A stretch of 64,000 nucleotides of DNA from Marinomonas vulgaris (GCF_018145875.1 NZ_JAGSSV010000002.1:124001-188000); one strand, 5' to 3'; shown: positions 1 through 9,330, counted from the first letter of the stretch. Notes: generated from the sequence alone by a model not told the origin. Numbers and translations: made by a program.

Positions 1-1743
1 AATAATCACTGCTTGACGAGCGATGATCACATTTACGCGATTGGCGAATGTGCTCTGTGGGAAAACCGTATTTTTGGTCTAGTTGCGCCGGGTTATGCCA
101 TGGCCAAAGCTGCGGTTGGCCATTTGTTGGGTCATGCAGGGGTGACCTTTATGGGCGCCGACATGAGCACCAAGTTGAAACTATTGGGATGCGATGTGGG
201 TTCTGTGGGCGATGCCCATGCTCAATCTCAGGGTTGTAAAGTGTTTGTGTATCAAGACGAGATCAGTCAAAGCTATCGCAAAATGGTCGTGTCGGAAGAC
301 GGTAAAAAATTGCTGGGTGCGGTCTTGGTTGGCGACAACAGTTATTACGACACCTTGTTGCAGTATTACTTAAATGCCATTGATTTACCCGATCAAGCCC
401 AGTCGTTGATATTACCGACTATGGATGGCGCGCCAGCGGCGTTGGGCGTTGATGCTTTACCAGCTACAGCGTCAATTTGCAGTTGTCACAATGTGTCTAA
501 ACAAGACATACATGACGCCGTGTGCAACGGAGCGTTGTCGGTGGCGGATGTAAAAGGCACAACCAAGGCGGGAACAGGGTGTGGCGGTTGCGCGGCTTTA
601 TTAAAAAAGGTGGTTGATAATGAATTACTGGCGCTCGGGGTAGAAGTCAGTACCGACATTTGTGAGCACTTTGCCTATACCCGTCAGGATCTATACAACT
701 TAGTCAAAGTGGAAGAAATCAAAAGCTTCGATGCCTTGTTGCATAAGCACGGTAAAGGCCATGGTTGTGAGATCTGTAAACCAGCCATTGGATCGATTTT
801 AGCCAGTGTTTGGAACGATTATGTGTTGAAAAAAGAACACATTAGTTTGCAAGACACCAATGATCGCTTTTTAGCAAACATGCAAAAAGATGGCACTTAC
901 TCCATTGTGCCGCGTATTCCTGGTGGTGAAATCACCCCAGATCGACTGATTGTATTAGGTCAGGTAGCCAAAGAGTATGGTCTTTATACTAAGGTCACAG
1001 GCGGTCAACGGATTGATTTATTTGGGGCTACCCTTCCGCAATTGCCTGAAATTTGGGGCAAATTAATCAAGGCTGGCTTTGAAACGGGACAAGCTTATGG
1101 CAAGTCCTTGCGCACGGTGAAATCTTGTGTCGGCAGTACCTGGTGTCGTTATGGGGTAAACGACAGCATGACCATGGCGATTGATTTGGAGAATCGTTAT
1201 AAGGGTTTGCGCTCGCCCCATAAAATCAAATTTGCTGTATCCGGCTGTACACGAGAATGCGCCGAAGCACAGAGCAAAGACATTGGTGTTATTGCCACCG
1301 AAGGCGGTTGGAACCTGTATGTGTGCGGAAATGGTGGCATGAAACCTCGACATGGGGACTTGTTCGCAACAGATTTAGACGACGCTACCTTGGTAAAATA
1401 CATCGACCGTGTGTTGATGTTTTACACCAAAACAGCCGATCGTCTGCAACGGACCTCCGTATGGATGGACGGTTTAGAAGGCGGCTTAGACTATCTAAAA
1501 AGTGTCGTGATTGATGACAAGTTGGGCTTATGTGCTGAGCTGGAAGCGCGCATGCAACATGTGGTCGATACCTTTCAATGTGAATGGAAAACAACACTTG
1601 AAGATGAAGACGCACTGCAGACGTTCCGTCAATTTGTGAACCATGACGGCGATGATAATAATGTGGTGTTTGTCGAAGAGCGCGATCAAATGCGCCCCGC
1701 AACCGCATTGGAAAAACAACAACTTATTGCGAAGGTGGGTTAA
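1..1743 (+). CDS. nirB: Nitrite reductase [NAD(P)H] large subunit, 3' part (5' end outside window)
   Basis: Assimilatory sirohaem nitrite reductase, which reduces nitrite to ammonium in the cytoplasm with NAD(P)H. The frame is open from base 1, so about 580 C-terminal residues of a family usually near 850 are present. Visible in order: the end of the FAD/NAD domain (IYAIGECA), a BFD-like [2Fe-2S] domain (CSC near residue 156, CGGC near 190), a second Cys pair (GCEICKP near 252), and the nitrite/sulfite reductase half with the sirohaem-[4Fe-4S] cysteines SCVGSTWC (372/378) and SGCTREC (412/416); numbering counts from the Leu codon at base 13. It lies three bases upstream of nirD. Family assignment is firm; only the N-terminal part is unseen. 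Confidence 0.97.
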   Translation, partial: NNHCLTSDDHIYAIGECALWENRIFGLVAPGYAMAKAAVGHLLGHAGVTFMGADMSTKLKLLGCDVGSVGDAHAQSQGCKVFVYQDEISQSYRKMVVSEDGKKLLGAVLVGDNSYYDTLLQYYLNAIDLPDQAQSLILPTMDGAPAALGVDALPATASICSCHNVSKQDIHDAVCNGALSVADVKGTTKAGTGCGGCAALLKKVVDNELLALGVEVSTDICEHFAYTRQDLYNLVKVEEIKSFDALLHKHGKGHGCEICKPAIGSILASVWNDYVLKKEHISLQDTNDRFLANMQKDGTYSIVPRIPGGEITPDRLIVLGQVAKEYGLYTKVTGGQRIDLFGATLPQLPEIWGKLIKAGFETGQAYGKSLRTVKSCVGSTWCRYGVNDSMTMAIDLENRYKGLRSPHKIKFAVSGCTRECAEAQSKDIGVIATEGGWNLYVCGNGGMKPRHGDLFATDLDDATLVKYIDRVLMFYTKTADRLQRTSVWMDGLEGGLDYLKSVVIDDKLGLCAELEARMQHVVDTFQCEWKTTLEDEDALQTFRQFVNHDGDDNNVVFVEERDQMRPATALEKQQLIAKVG

Positions 1744-1746
1744 AAA

Positions 1747-2079
1747 ATGGCGATGGCATGGAAATCAATCTGTAAGCAAAGTGATTTGGTCGCTGGGGCT
1801 GGCGTCGCGGCCATGGTGAATGGCGAGCAAGTGGCGCTCTTTTATGTGCCTGAATCCGAGCATCAAGTATTTGCGATTGGTAACTGGGATCCGCTTGGCA
1901 AAGCCAATGTGTTGTCTCGCGGTCTGGTGGCGCATTTACAAGATAAATGGGTTGTGGCGAGCCCTTTATACAAGCAGCATTTTGAACTGACCTCTGGGCA
2001 ATGTCTTGAGGAAACCGTTAGTGTTCCTCATTTTCAAGCTAAGCTTGAAAATGAACAGGTGTATTTGTTGCTGCCATAG
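1747..2079 (+). CDS. nirD: Nitrite reductase [NAD(P)H] small subunit
   Basis: Small partner subunit of NirB. The protein has 110 residues, the usual length, and a Rieske-like fold without obvious cluster ligands, as in assimilatory NirD. Recognisable parts are GEQVALFYV near the start, the central FAIGNWDPLGKANVLSRG stretch, and LYKQHFELTSGQC. The start is the ATG three bases after the nirB stop; another in-frame ATG lies two codons later. It is co-transcribed with nirB. A 336-bp regulated gap separates it from nasA, so nasA probably has its own promoter. Confidence 0.95.
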   Translation: MAMAWKSICKQSDLVAGAGVAAMVNGEQVALFYVPESEHQVFAIGNWDPLGKANVLSRGLVAHLQDKWVVASPLYKQHFELTSGQCLEETVSVPHFQAKLENEQVYLLLP

Positions 2080-2250
2080 CCAGGTAACCAAGACTGTTTT
2101 CTCTTTTGGTGCAAAAGACACGTGTGCGGGCTTTTTTGGTGCGCGCTGGGCTTTCGAAATGGTGTTGAGATAGAGTATTTTTTTAGTTCGGTAAGCCTGA
2201 TTCCTAGGAAAACCCTAATGAAATCGATTATTTTCGGTGATTTTAAAAGT

Positions 2251-2266
2251 TGGCCTGGCTTTTGCT
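2251..2266 (+). promoter_or_regulatory. Sigma-54 (RpoN) promoter for nasA
   Basis: TGGCCTGGCTTTTGCT has the invariant GG (2252-2253) and GC (2264-2265) separated by exactly 10 bases, as required for sigma-54 -24/-12 elements. The predicted start is near 2277, just upstream of the two leader hairpins. Nitrogen control by NtrC through RpoN is typical for nitrate assimilation genes. It was read by eye and not tested. Confidence 0.65.
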
Positions 2267-2289
2267 TTTATTCAATTAACTGATACACC

Positions 2290-2347
2290 GTAGGCCGACG
2301 ATGGTTTACACATAAAGTAGTCAGATATTACAAAAGGCAACGAGGCC
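2290..2347 (+). promoter_or_regulatory. Candidate ANTAR-protein RNA target (two hairpins) in the nasA leader
   Basis: Hairpin 1 (2290-2309): stem GTAGGCC/GGTTTAC, 7 pairs including two G-U, with hexaloop GACGAT. Hairpin 2 (2336-2347): stem GGC/GCC with hexaloop AACGAG. Both loops share ACGA with G at position 4; only the second has the A at position 1 expected of the ANTAR consensus. Hairpin 2 overlaps the 5' arm of the terminator at 2343-2374, so the two folds exclude each other. This is the known layout for NasR/NasT-type antitermination. The regulator gene is not in the window. Confidence 0.6.
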
Positions 2348-2380
2348 CAATCGCTTTCTTAAGCGGTTGGGCCTTTTTTT
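2343..2380 (+). terminator. Intrinsic terminator in the nasA leader (likely conditional)
   Basis: Arms AGGCCCAATCGCTT and AAGCGGTTGGGCCT around the loop TCTT give a 14-bp stem with one mismatch or wobble, followed by seven T. It sits between the promoter and nasA, so it would block nasA unless antiterminated. Confidence 0.85.
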
Positions 2381-2415
2381 GTGCCAAAAAAATAGCCAGC
2401 GGGCGAGGAGGTGTC

Positions 2416-5094
2416 ATGACAGCAACAAGCGGAAAAACAACCTGTCCTTATTGTGGAGTCGGATGTGGTGTGACGGTAACCCTGCCAGATCCACAGACGG
2501 GCCTTGTTCCCCCCGTTTCTGGCGATGCCGAGCATCCAGCTAACTTTGGGCGTTTGTGTGTGAAGGGTAGCAGTCTTGCACAAACCCTGGTTTCAGACGA
2601 TCGTTTACTGACGCCGATGATTCACGGAAAAGAAGCGTCATGGGACACTGCCACGCAGCAAATAGCCGATAAAATCACCCAGGTTGTAAAAGACCATGGC
2701 CCTGATGCGTTTGCTTTTTATCTTTCAGGTCAGATTTTGACGGAAGACTATTATGTGGCAAACAAGCTTGCGAAAGGCTTTATTGGTACGGCGAATGTGG
2801 ATACCAATTCTCGACTCTGCATGGCGTCGGCTGTTGTCGGTTACAAGCGAGCTTTTGGTTCCGATACCGTGCCTTGTAATTATGAGGATTTAGAGTCTTG
2901 CGATTTGTTGATTATGGTGGGTTCGAATGCGGCTTGGACGCACCCGATTTTGTATCAACGCATTGCCGCTGAAAAAAAGCGTCGCCCCACTATGAAAATT
3001 GTGGTGATCGACCCAAGAGAAACCGCTACCTGTGATATCGCCGACCTGCACCTTGCCATCACGCCTGGTAGCGATGCCGCTGTTTATTCGTTTCTATTGA
3101 ATTATTCGGCACAAGCCAATCTTGTCGATGGCGATTATATCGCGGCACACACAGAAGGGTTCGAACAAGCCTTGGCGCAAGCAGCTGTATCGACACCGAC
3201 TTTAAAAGCTGCAGCCGACTTTTGTGGTCTTGAGCAACAAGCTTTGATGACGCTGGTGGATTGGTGGTGCGATACCCCTAAAACCGTCAGTTTTTACTCG
3301 CAAGGGATTAACCAATCTGCAACCGGAGTGGACAAATGCAATGCCATAATTAACTGTCACCTTGCCACAGGGCGCATCGGCAAAGTGGGTGCAGGGCCTT
3401 TTTCCATTACCGGTCAGCCCAATGCGATGGGGGGGCGCGAAGTCGGGGGGTTGGCGAATCAGCTTGCCGCTCACATGGATTTCGCCACGCCTGGTGCGAC
3501 CGAACTAGTGCAGCGCTTTTGGCAAGCCCCCAATATGGCGACACAAAACGGCTTAAAAGCAGTCGATCTGTTTCAGGCAATGGAAGCGGGTAACGTTAAA
3601 GTGGTGTGGATTATGTCTACTAATCCTATGGTGAGTTTGCCCGATACGGCGCAAGTACGTCGAGCTTTAGGCCTGTGCGAGCTGGTGATTGTCAGTGATT
3701 GCAAGGCTCACACGGATACCACCGCCATGGCGGATATTCTGTTACCTGCTACTGGTTGGAGTGAAAAGGACGGCACAGTGACCAATTCAGAGCGTCGTAT
3801 TTCTCGTCAACGAGGTTTGTTGCCAGCTCCAGGCGAGGCAAAGCACGACTGGTGGGCGATTTGTGAAGTGGCCAAACGCATGGGTTTTCAGTCAGGTTTT
3901 TCCTATCGCAGTGCTCATGAAGTTTTTGTAGAGCATGCAGCCTTGTCGGCATTTGAAAATAATGGCAAGCGAGATTTCGATATTGGGCATTTTAGTCGTA
4001 TGACGGCGAAAGAGTACGATGATTTGGTGCCAGTGCAGTGGCCGGTGCCAAAAGGTCGACCGGAAGGCACTAAGCGGATGTTTGAAGACGGTCGTTTTTT
4101 TACTCCTAATGGACGCGCACGCTTTATTGCCATTACGCCAACATTGCCGCAAAACCAAGCCTGTCTCGAATGGCCGTTTGTGCTAAACACAGGGCGAGTT
4201 CGTGATCAATGGCACACGATGACGAGAACAGGTGATGCGGCTCTGCTGAGCAATCACACGGCTCAGCCTTATTCCGAGATACACCCTAAAGATGCCAAGC
4301 GCTTGGGCATTGAAGACAAGTCTCTTGTGCGATTGACGTCCCCGCAGGGTAGTGTTTTGTTGAAAGCGAAAATCAGCCGGGCTGTAGCGCCTGGTCAACT
4401 CTTTGCACCGATACATTGGACACAACAATTTGCCAATGCCTCAGTCGTATCGACTTTGATACCTCAAGTGGTGGACCCTTTATCTGGCCAGCCAGAATCC
4501 AAACATACAAGAGTTCAGCTTCAGCCCATGCTAGAAGTGAGTTACGGTTTGATTATGTCGGCTGAGCCGATGGATTTGAGCGATTGTGTGTACTGGTGTC
4601 GTGTTCCCTCAAAGTCAGGTTATCACTATGAGGTGGCTTGGTCAGTTTCTCAGTCGGTAAATTCGTTAAAATCATTAAAAGCGCTCACCAAAGAAAGCGA
4701 GCAGAATGAATGGTTGGAGTACCAGAACCCACTGACAGGACAATGTCGTTTGGCAAAGATCGTCAATCATACTTTCAAACTGTTGGTGTACTGTCACCCA
4801 CAACCAGATTCGATTGCCGCCGATTGGTTGGTGTCTAAGTTGGCGATTAATGAGCGCCTGACTGAGCAAGATCGTTTGGCCATACTGGTTGGCATGCCAG
4901 CGAATGTGGAAGACAAGGGGGAAATAGTATGCTCTTGTTATCAAATTGGTAGTAAGCAGATTAACAAAGCCATAATGGCGGGTGTGGATACGATCGATGG
5001 GCTAGGTGCAGCGCTAAAATGCGGTACGAATTGTGGGTCATGTGTGCCCGAATTAACGCGCTTTCTACCCATGGCAACGGAGTTAACCTCATGA
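2416..5094 (+). CDS. nasA: Assimilatory nitrate reductase, catalytic molybdopterin subunit
   Basis: Cytoplasmic bis-MGD enzyme that reduces nitrate to nitrite. The 892 residues start with a [4Fe-4S] site (C10, C13, C17 in CPYCGVGCGV; C48 in GRLCVKGS). The molybdopterin oxidoreductase core and the dinucleotide-binding domain (LNTGRVRDQWHTMTR) follow. A BFD-like [2Fe-2S] module near residues 836-885 (VCSCYQIG ... CGTNCGSC) is typical of NasA-type enzymes that receive electrons directly. The ATG at 2416 follows a GAGGAGG ribosome site. The stop overlaps the next start (ATGA), so translation of the TrpD2-like gene is probably coupled. Some genomes call this gene nasC. Confidence 0.96.
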   Translation: MTATSGKTTCPYCGVGCGVTVTLPDPQTGLVPPVSGDAEHPANFGRLCVKGSSLAQTLVSDDRLLTPMIHGKEASWDTATQQIADKITQVVKDHGPDAFAFYLSGQILTEDYYVANKLAKGFIGTANVDTNSRLCMASAVVGYKRAFGSDTVPCNYEDLESCDLLIMVGSNAAWTHPILYQRIAAEKKRRPTMKIVVIDPRETATCDIADLHLAITPGSDAAVYSFLLNYSAQANLVDGDYIAAHTEGFEQALAQAAVSTPTLKAAADFCGLEQQALMTLVDWWCDTPKTVSFYSQGINQSATGVDKCNAIINCHLATGRIGKVGAGPFSITGQPNAMGGREVGGLANQLAAHMDFATPGATELVQRFWQAPNMATQNGLKAVDLFQAMEAGNVKVVWIMSTNPMVSLPDTAQVRRALGLCELVIVSDCKAHTDTTAMADILLPATGWSEKDGTVTNSERRISRQRGLLPAPGEAKHDWWAICEVAKRMGFQSGFSYRSAHEVFVEHAALSAFENNGKRDFDIGHFSRMTAKEYDDLVPVQWPVPKGRPEGTKRMFEDGRFFTPNGRARFIAITPTLPQNQACLEWPFVLNTGRVRDQWHTMTRTGDAALLSNHTAQPYSEIHPKDAKRLGIEDKSLVRLTSPQGSVLLKAKISRAVAPGQLFAPIHWTQQFANASVVSTLIPQVVDPLSGQPESKHTRVQLQPMLEVSYGLIMSAEPMDLSDCVYWCRVPSKSGYHYEVAWSVSQSVNSLKSLKALTKESEQNEWLEYQNPLTGQCRLAKIVNHTFKLLVYCHPQPDSIAADWLVSKLAINERLTEQDRLAILVGMPANVEDKGEIVCSCYQIGSKQINKAIMAGVDTIDGLGAALKCGTNCGSCVPELTRFLPMATELTS

Positions 5095-6128
5095 GTTCAC
5101 AGAATACACAGACAATAAAAGAGCAGCCCATGGCCAAATCGAGTAATGATTTTACGACTTATGTGAAAATTCTAGGTCGTGGGAAAAAAGGCGCGCGTAG
5201 TCTGACTGTCGAAGAAGCCGAACACGCCATGAGCTTGATGCTGTCAGGGTTTGTGGAGCCGGAGCAAGCCGGAGCTTTTTGGATGTTGATTCGTATACGC
5301 GAAGAAACGGTAGAAGAAACCGTCGGATTCACCAAAGCCACACGTCAGCACCTTTTGAAAACGGCTATGTTTGCAGAAAAAGTCGATTTAGATTGGCCTG
5401 CTTATGCGGGTAAACGCAACGAATTGCCGTGGTTTTTGTTAGCCGCATTGGCGTTGGCCAATACGGGGGTGCGTATTGTTATGCACGGGCACACTTTCGA
5501 TGGTGAAGACAGAATATATGTCGAGCAAACCATTGAACAGCTTGGTTTAACTGTCTGTACTTCCCGGGAACAAGCGTCTCAAGTCTTATCAGAGCGTCAG
5601 TTTGCCTATCTGCCATTGTCGATAATCGATCGTCGGTTGGGTACTATGATGGATTTTAAATACATTCTTGGACTACGTTCGCCAGTGAATACGGTAGTGC
5701 GCATGATGAACCCTTTTTTTGCTGACCATAGCGTGCATGGGGTGTTTCACCGTGGTTATGATGAATTGCATGTGGCAGCGAGTGAACAACTAGGGGATGC
5801 CTCTGTGTTGGTGTTTCGTGGCGGCAATGGCGAAGCTGAAGTGAATCCTGAGCGTGATGTGACGCTGGGGAAATGGCAAAACGGTGAAACCTCATGGACG
5901 ACTTGGCCCAAAGCGGAGCAACAGCATAAGCGCCTAAAAGATCAACGGGATGTGTCTAGGCTCACAGAGCATTGGAGTGGGCAGTCATGCGACCCTTTTG
6001 GTGAGCAAGCGGTGCGACAAACGATTGCATCGGTGGCGGGTCTTCTTTATGGTGTGACTTCTCATCAAGCCTGTCTTGAATTGGCTGACTCTATTTGGTC
6101 AAAGCGAGACACGAAATATTTTCAATAA
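5091..6128 (+). CDS. TrpD2-like glycosyltransferase-family protein (YbiB-like)
   Basis: A 345-residue homologue of anthranilate phosphoribosyltransferase of the TrpD2/YbiB group. The N-terminal helical domain shows GRGKKGARSLTVEEAEHAM and the second domain shows LGLRSPVNTVVRMMNPF. These proteins are not the tryptophan-pathway enzyme: the canonical glycine-rich PRPP loop is not obvious here, and E. coli YbiB binds nucleic acid. I chose the ATG at 5091, which overlaps the nasA stop, over in-frame starts inside nasA. The gene lies between nasA and mobA in one apparent operon, which suggests a link with nitrate assimilation, but its role is unknown. Confidence 0.8.
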   Translation: MSSQNTQTIKEQPMAKSSNDFTTYVKILGRGKKGARSLTVEEAEHAMSLMLSGFVEPEQAGAFWMLIRIREETVEETVGFTKATRQHLLKTAMFAEKVDLDWPAYAGKRNELPWFLLAALALANTGVRIVMHGHTFDGEDRIYVEQTIEQLGLTVCTSREQASQVLSERQFAYLPLSIIDRRLGTMMDFKYILGLRSPVNTVVRMMNPFFADHSVHGVFHRGYDELHVAASEQLGDASVLVFRGGNGEAEVNPERDVTLGKWQNGETSWTTWPKAEQQHKRLKDQRDVSRLTEHWSGQSCDPFGEQAVRQTIASVAGLLYGVTSHQACLELADSIWSKRDTKYFQ

Positions 6129-6157
6129 CGGTTCCATGCGATTTTCAATAAGGAAGT

Positions 6158-6736
6158 ATGATGGTGTATACCTCATTATCCGCGGCGGTGCTGGCGGGCG
6201 GCAAAGCTGAGCGAATGTCCGGTCGTGACAAAGGGTTATTATTGTTTCAGCATACACCCATGGCTCAGTGGGTGGCGCAGGCGTTGCAAGCGTCTGCGGA
6301 TTATGTGTTTATCAATGCCAACCGTAATATTGAAGACTACGCGGAGCTTGGTTTTCATGTCATCAAAGACGACCCTGAGTATCAAGATAAAGGGCCTTTG
6401 TCTGGGCTAATGGCCTGTCTTATCTATGCCGATACTTCCCATCTGATGATTGCTCCTTGCGATACGCCATGTATTAGCTCGATGGCGTTTGCGACGTTAA
6501 AAGAAGCAAGCCTAGCGTTTCCTGACGATATCGTCTTTTTGAAAAGTGCTTCTGGTGCTCATCCTTTGCACGCCATTTTGCCTGTCACTCCTGCGCTTCT
6601 GGCGCTTCGGAAATTTTTTCGAGAAGAGTCTCAATGTCGGGTGATGGCTTTTTACGAGACAGTCGGTAGTCGTTCAGTTTGTTGGGAAAATGACGCGGAG
6701 TTGTTAAACGTTAACACGCCCTCTGAGTTGACATAA
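6158..6736 (+). CDS. mobA: Molybdenum cofactor guanylyltransferase
   Basis: Transfers GMP from GTP to molybdopterin to make the guanine dinucleotide cofactor of DMSO-reductase-family enzymes such as NasA. The 192 residues match the family length. The nucleotide-binding signature LAGGKAERMSGRDKG is at the N-terminus and the metal-site region is IKDDPEYQDKGPLSGL. Two ATGs follow AAGGAAG: 6158 and 6161; the second has better spacing, so the protein may be one residue shorter. It lies 29 bases after the TrpD2-like gene and is probably the last gene of the nitrate operon. Confidence 0.94.
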   Translation: MMVYTSLSAAVLAGGKAERMSGRDKGLLLFQHTPMAQWVAQALQASADYVFINANRNIEDYAELGFHVIKDDPEYQDKGPLSGLMACLIYADTSHLMIAPCDTPCISSMAFATLKEASLAFPDDIVFLKSASGAHPLHAILPVTPALLALRKFFREESQCRVMAFYETVGSRSVCWENDAELLNVNTPSELT

Positions 6737-6758
6737 ACTGTTAAGTTTTGACAACGAA

Positions 6759-7493
6759 CTAAGACTGGGACAGGGATTCTATATCGAGCTGATAGGATTC
6801 GCCGTCTTCTTTATGAACTAATTTTACGAGCAGATAATCAAACTTGGGCACAAACCAGAAGGAAGTTTTTTTGCCTTTATCGAGATTGTCAGTGCGAATG
6901 ATCTTAATTGCAGGAAATCGACCGATGTTAGTGTCTATGGTTTCCATGCTCTCGCGCGAAAAACGCCAGTTTTTAATATGACCGCCATCGGCAATTTGGT
7001 AATCAAAATCGTTTTTCCCTAACTTTAAATCTTGCCTTACTTGCAATTGAACCGATAATTTATCGAGCGTGTTTGGGTTAATTGATAAATTCCAAGGTTT
7101 ATCTTTGATGTCGTTGCGGACGAGGTTTTTTTCCCAATTAAAGGTCAATACAGCACTGCGTTTTTTTCCTAATGCACTGGTTTTGTATTCATAATAAGTG
7201 GGAACTATGTGCTCATCTTTAATGTAAAAGGTCGAAGATTCATAAAGAGAAGCAAGCATACTATCGGCAGAAAAAACAAAGCGCCAAGAAGTGTCATCTA
7301 GTTTAGAGAGGGTCTGTCTGCCTTCAACTTTTAAACTGATGCCTTTTTTCCATACCGTGCTGTAGACGGCAGAATAAGGGGAAAGAAAGGTGTTTTGTTG
7401 GGAACCTGGTTCAGAGTCTACGTTGGAATAAGAAAGCATGGGATAACTCATAAAAACAGCCAGTAATAACAGGGGGATTTTACGAACTCTCAT
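6759..7493 (-). CDS. DUF3108 domain-containing exported protein
   Basis: A 244-residue protein of the DUF3108 family, biochemical role unknown. The start chosen is the ATG at 7493, which has an AGGAG site upstream and gives a clean Sec signal peptide (RKIPLLLLAVFMSYPMLSYS); the frame is open further upstream but would run into purN. The mature part is predicted beta-rich, with WRFVFSADSMLASLYESS and a C-terminal WFVPKFDYLLVKL strand pattern typical of the family. It follows purN by 13 bases, so it is co-transcribed with purMN, a common arrangement in related bacteria. Location is probably periplasm or outer membrane. Confidence 0.85.
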   Translation of the reverse strand: MRVRKIPLLLLAVFMSYPMLSYSNVDSEPGSQQNTFLSPYSAVYSTVWKKGISLKVEGRQTLSKLDDTSWRFVFSADSMLASLYESSTFYIKDEHIVPTYYEYKTSALGKKRSAVLTFNWEKNLVRNDIKDKPWNLSINPNTLDKLSVQLQVRQDLKLGKNDFDYQIADGGHIKNWRFSRESMETIDTNIGRFPAIKIIRTDNLDKGKKTSFWFVPKFDYLLVKLVHKEDGESYQLDIESLSQS

Positions 7494-7506
7494 GCTTTCT
7501 CCTAAA

Positions 7507-8160
7507 TCATTTAAGTGCTTCGTTGTATCGTATCCCACTTTCAGGGAGTACTGTTTGATCAAACGATGCCTTTCCATCATGGAAGGTAATTCTGTCTTCG
7601 CTAAACCATTTAACCGCTAAAGGGTAAATGATGTGTTCCAGTGTGTGTACTTTATTGCCTAACGATTCTGCTGTGTCATTACTCGAAATTTCTGTACTGG
7701 CCTGAATAATCACAGCGCCGGCATCCAGCTCTGCACTGACAAAATGAACGGAAACACCGTGCTCTTTTTCATTTGCTTCGATAGCACGTTGGTGTGTATC
7801 TAAGCCTTTGAATTTAGGCAGTAGAGAAGGGTGAATATTGAGCATTCGACCTTCATAGTGGCGCGCAAACGATTCCGTCAGGATACGCATAAAACCCGCT
7901 AATACCACGAGTTTTGGCGAATACTGATCAATGATTTTTTGCAACTCAGCGTCAAACGCCTCACGACTTTCGAACAATTTATGATCGAGTGTGTGAGTTG
8001 GAATAGCTGCTTGCTTTGCTCGTTCTAAACCATAAGCGTCTGCTTTGTTGCTGATGACGGCGCTGATGTTCACATTCAATTGTCCTTGCAAGCTTTGATC
8101 AATCAAAGCTTGCAAGTTGCTGCCGCTGCCAGAAATTAAGACAACGATAGGAAAACTCAT
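7507..8160 (-). CDS. purN: Phosphoribosylglycinamide formyltransferase
   Basis: Purine synthesis step 3: transfers formyl from 10-formyl-tetrahydrofolate to GAR. The 217 residues include the phosphate-binding [13 protein letters not shown] at the N-terminus, the catalytic Asn-x-His in [14 protein letters not shown], and the Asp of [10 protein letters not shown]. The ATG overlaps the purM stop (ATGA on the minus strand), so translation is coupled. The C-terminus is unremarkable. The DUF3108 gene follows. Confidence 0.97.
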   Translation of the reverse strand: MSFPIVVLISGSGSNLQALIDQSLQGQLNVNISAVISNKADAYGLERAKQAAIPTHTLDHKLFESREAFDAELQKIIDQYSPKLVVLAGFMRILTESFARHYEGRMLNIHPSLLPKFKGLDTHQRAIEANEKEHGVSVHFVSAELDAGAVIIQASTEISSNDTAESLGNKVHTLEHIIYPLAVKWFSEDRITFHDGKASFDQTVLPESGIRYNEALK

Positions 8161-9215
8161 GCCTGAGTCTCAAGGTCTGAGATCAGCACGTCTTTGCCGT
8201 CATTGCGGGCACAAATGTCACCGATGATCCAAGCGTTTTCACCTTCGGCTTTTAAAATGGCCAAGGCTTCGTCGGCTTTATCAGCATCGATCGCCAATAC
8301 CATGCCAACACCACAGTTTAGAACGCGGTACATTTCTTCTTGCTCAACATTACCTTGCTCTTGCAGCCAGTCGAACACAGCAGGGCGTTTCCAGCTTGCT
8401 GTATCAATACGAGCCGCCGCGTCTTCAGGAAGAACACGAGGAATGTTTTCCAATAAGCCGCCGCCGGTAATGTGCGCCAAGGCGTTCACAGAAATGCTTT
8501 CCATCAGTTTAAGAATGGATTTTACATAAATGCGTGTTGGTTCCATGAGCGCATCTTTAAGGGCGACGCCATCGATGTCTTGGTTTAGATCTGCTTTGCT
8601 GACTTCAAGAATCTTGCGAATCAGAGAGTAGCCGTTGGAATGCGGGCCAGAAGAGCCAAGAGCAATCAGTTTATCGCCAGCTTTTACTTTTGTACCATCG
8701 ATGATGTTGTCTTCTTCAACGACACCAACACAAAACCCTGCTAGATCGTAATCGCCATCGTGATACATGCCTGGCATTTCAGCGGTTTCACCACCAACCA
8801 ATGCACAGCCTGCTTGCAAGCAGCCTTCGCCAATGCCTGTTACCACATTTGCTGCGACGTCGATGTCTAGCTTGCCGGTTGCGTAGTAATCAAGGAAAAG
8901 CAGAGGTTCAGCGCCCGCCACAACAAGGTCGTTTACACACATGGCAACCAAATCGATGCCGATGGTGTCGTGTTGATTTAGATCCATGGCTAAGCGAAGT
9001 TTAGTACCTACGCCATCTGTGCCAGACACCAAAATAGGGTTTTTGTATTTGGTTGGTAAGCGAGTTAAGGCACCAAATCCACCCAAACCACCCATAACTT
9101 CAGGGCGACGAGTTTTTTTGCTTACGCCTTTAATACGTTCAACAAGTTGATTGCCAGCGTTAATATCTACGCCAGCGTCTTTATAGCTAATGGATGGTTT
9201 ATCCGATTTGGTCAT
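8157..9215 (-). CDS. purM: Phosphoribosylformylglycinamidine cyclo-ligase (AIR synthetase)
   Basis: Purine synthesis step 5: ATP-dependent ring closure of FGAM to AIR. The 352 residues match the family. Key stretches are [13 protein letters not shown] at the start, [15 protein letters not shown], the [14 protein letters not shown] motif, and [16 protein letters not shown]. It is the first gene of the purM-purN-DUF3108 operon. It is divergent from the DUF2066 gene across 115 bases that must hold both promoters; I could not pick a convincing -35/-10 pair there. Confidence 0.97.
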   Translation of the reverse strand: MTKSDKPSISYKDAGVDINAGNQLVERIKGVSKKTRRPEVMGGLGGFGALTRLPTKYKNPILVSGTDGVGTKLRLAMDLNQHDTIGIDLVAMCVNDLVVAGAEPLLFLDYYATGKLDIDVAANVVTGIGEGCLQAGCALVGGETAEMPGMYHDGDYDLAGFCVGVVEEDNIIDGTKVKAGDKLIALGSSGPHSNGYSLIRKILEVSKADLNQDIDGVALKDALMEPTRIYVKSILKLMESISVNALAHITGGGLLENIPRVLPEDAAARIDTASWKRPAVFDWLQEQGNVEQEEMYRVLNCGVGMVLAIDADKADEALAILKAEGENAWIIGDICARNDGKDVLISDLETQA

Positions 9216-9330
9216 TGCCTATGCCCTATCATGGTACGAGGAAAAAATGCATTTTAACATAGTGACGTATTAGGGCTATGGTTCTTTGTAATTAAGACAG
9301 TAGAATAGGGAAATAAACGAAGGAAGGGCT

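Larger units (their letters stand above)
2080..2415 (+). promoter_or_regulatory. nirD-nasA intergenic region: promoter plus antitermination-type leader
   Basis: No gene fits in these 336 bases. From left to right they hold two TTGGTGC half-sites (2106-2112 and 2136-2142) that resemble one arm of an NtrC site but lack a good second arm, a sigma-54 promoter (2251-2266), two small hairpins (2290-2309 and 2336-2347), an intrinsic terminator (2343-2380), and the nasA ribosome binding site. A strong terminator only 36 bases before nasA, downstream of a promoter, makes sense only if it is conditionally read through. Confidence 0.7.

Noticed and set aside
2106..2142. NtrC enhancer pair upstream of the nasA promoter
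   Set aside because: Only TTGGTGC half-sites are seen; the opposite GCACC arms are missing, so I mention them but do not call a site.
8095..8115. TTGAT/ATCAA-like sequence as an FNR box
   Set aside because: It lies inside the purN coding region and lacks the four-base spacer of an FNR site.
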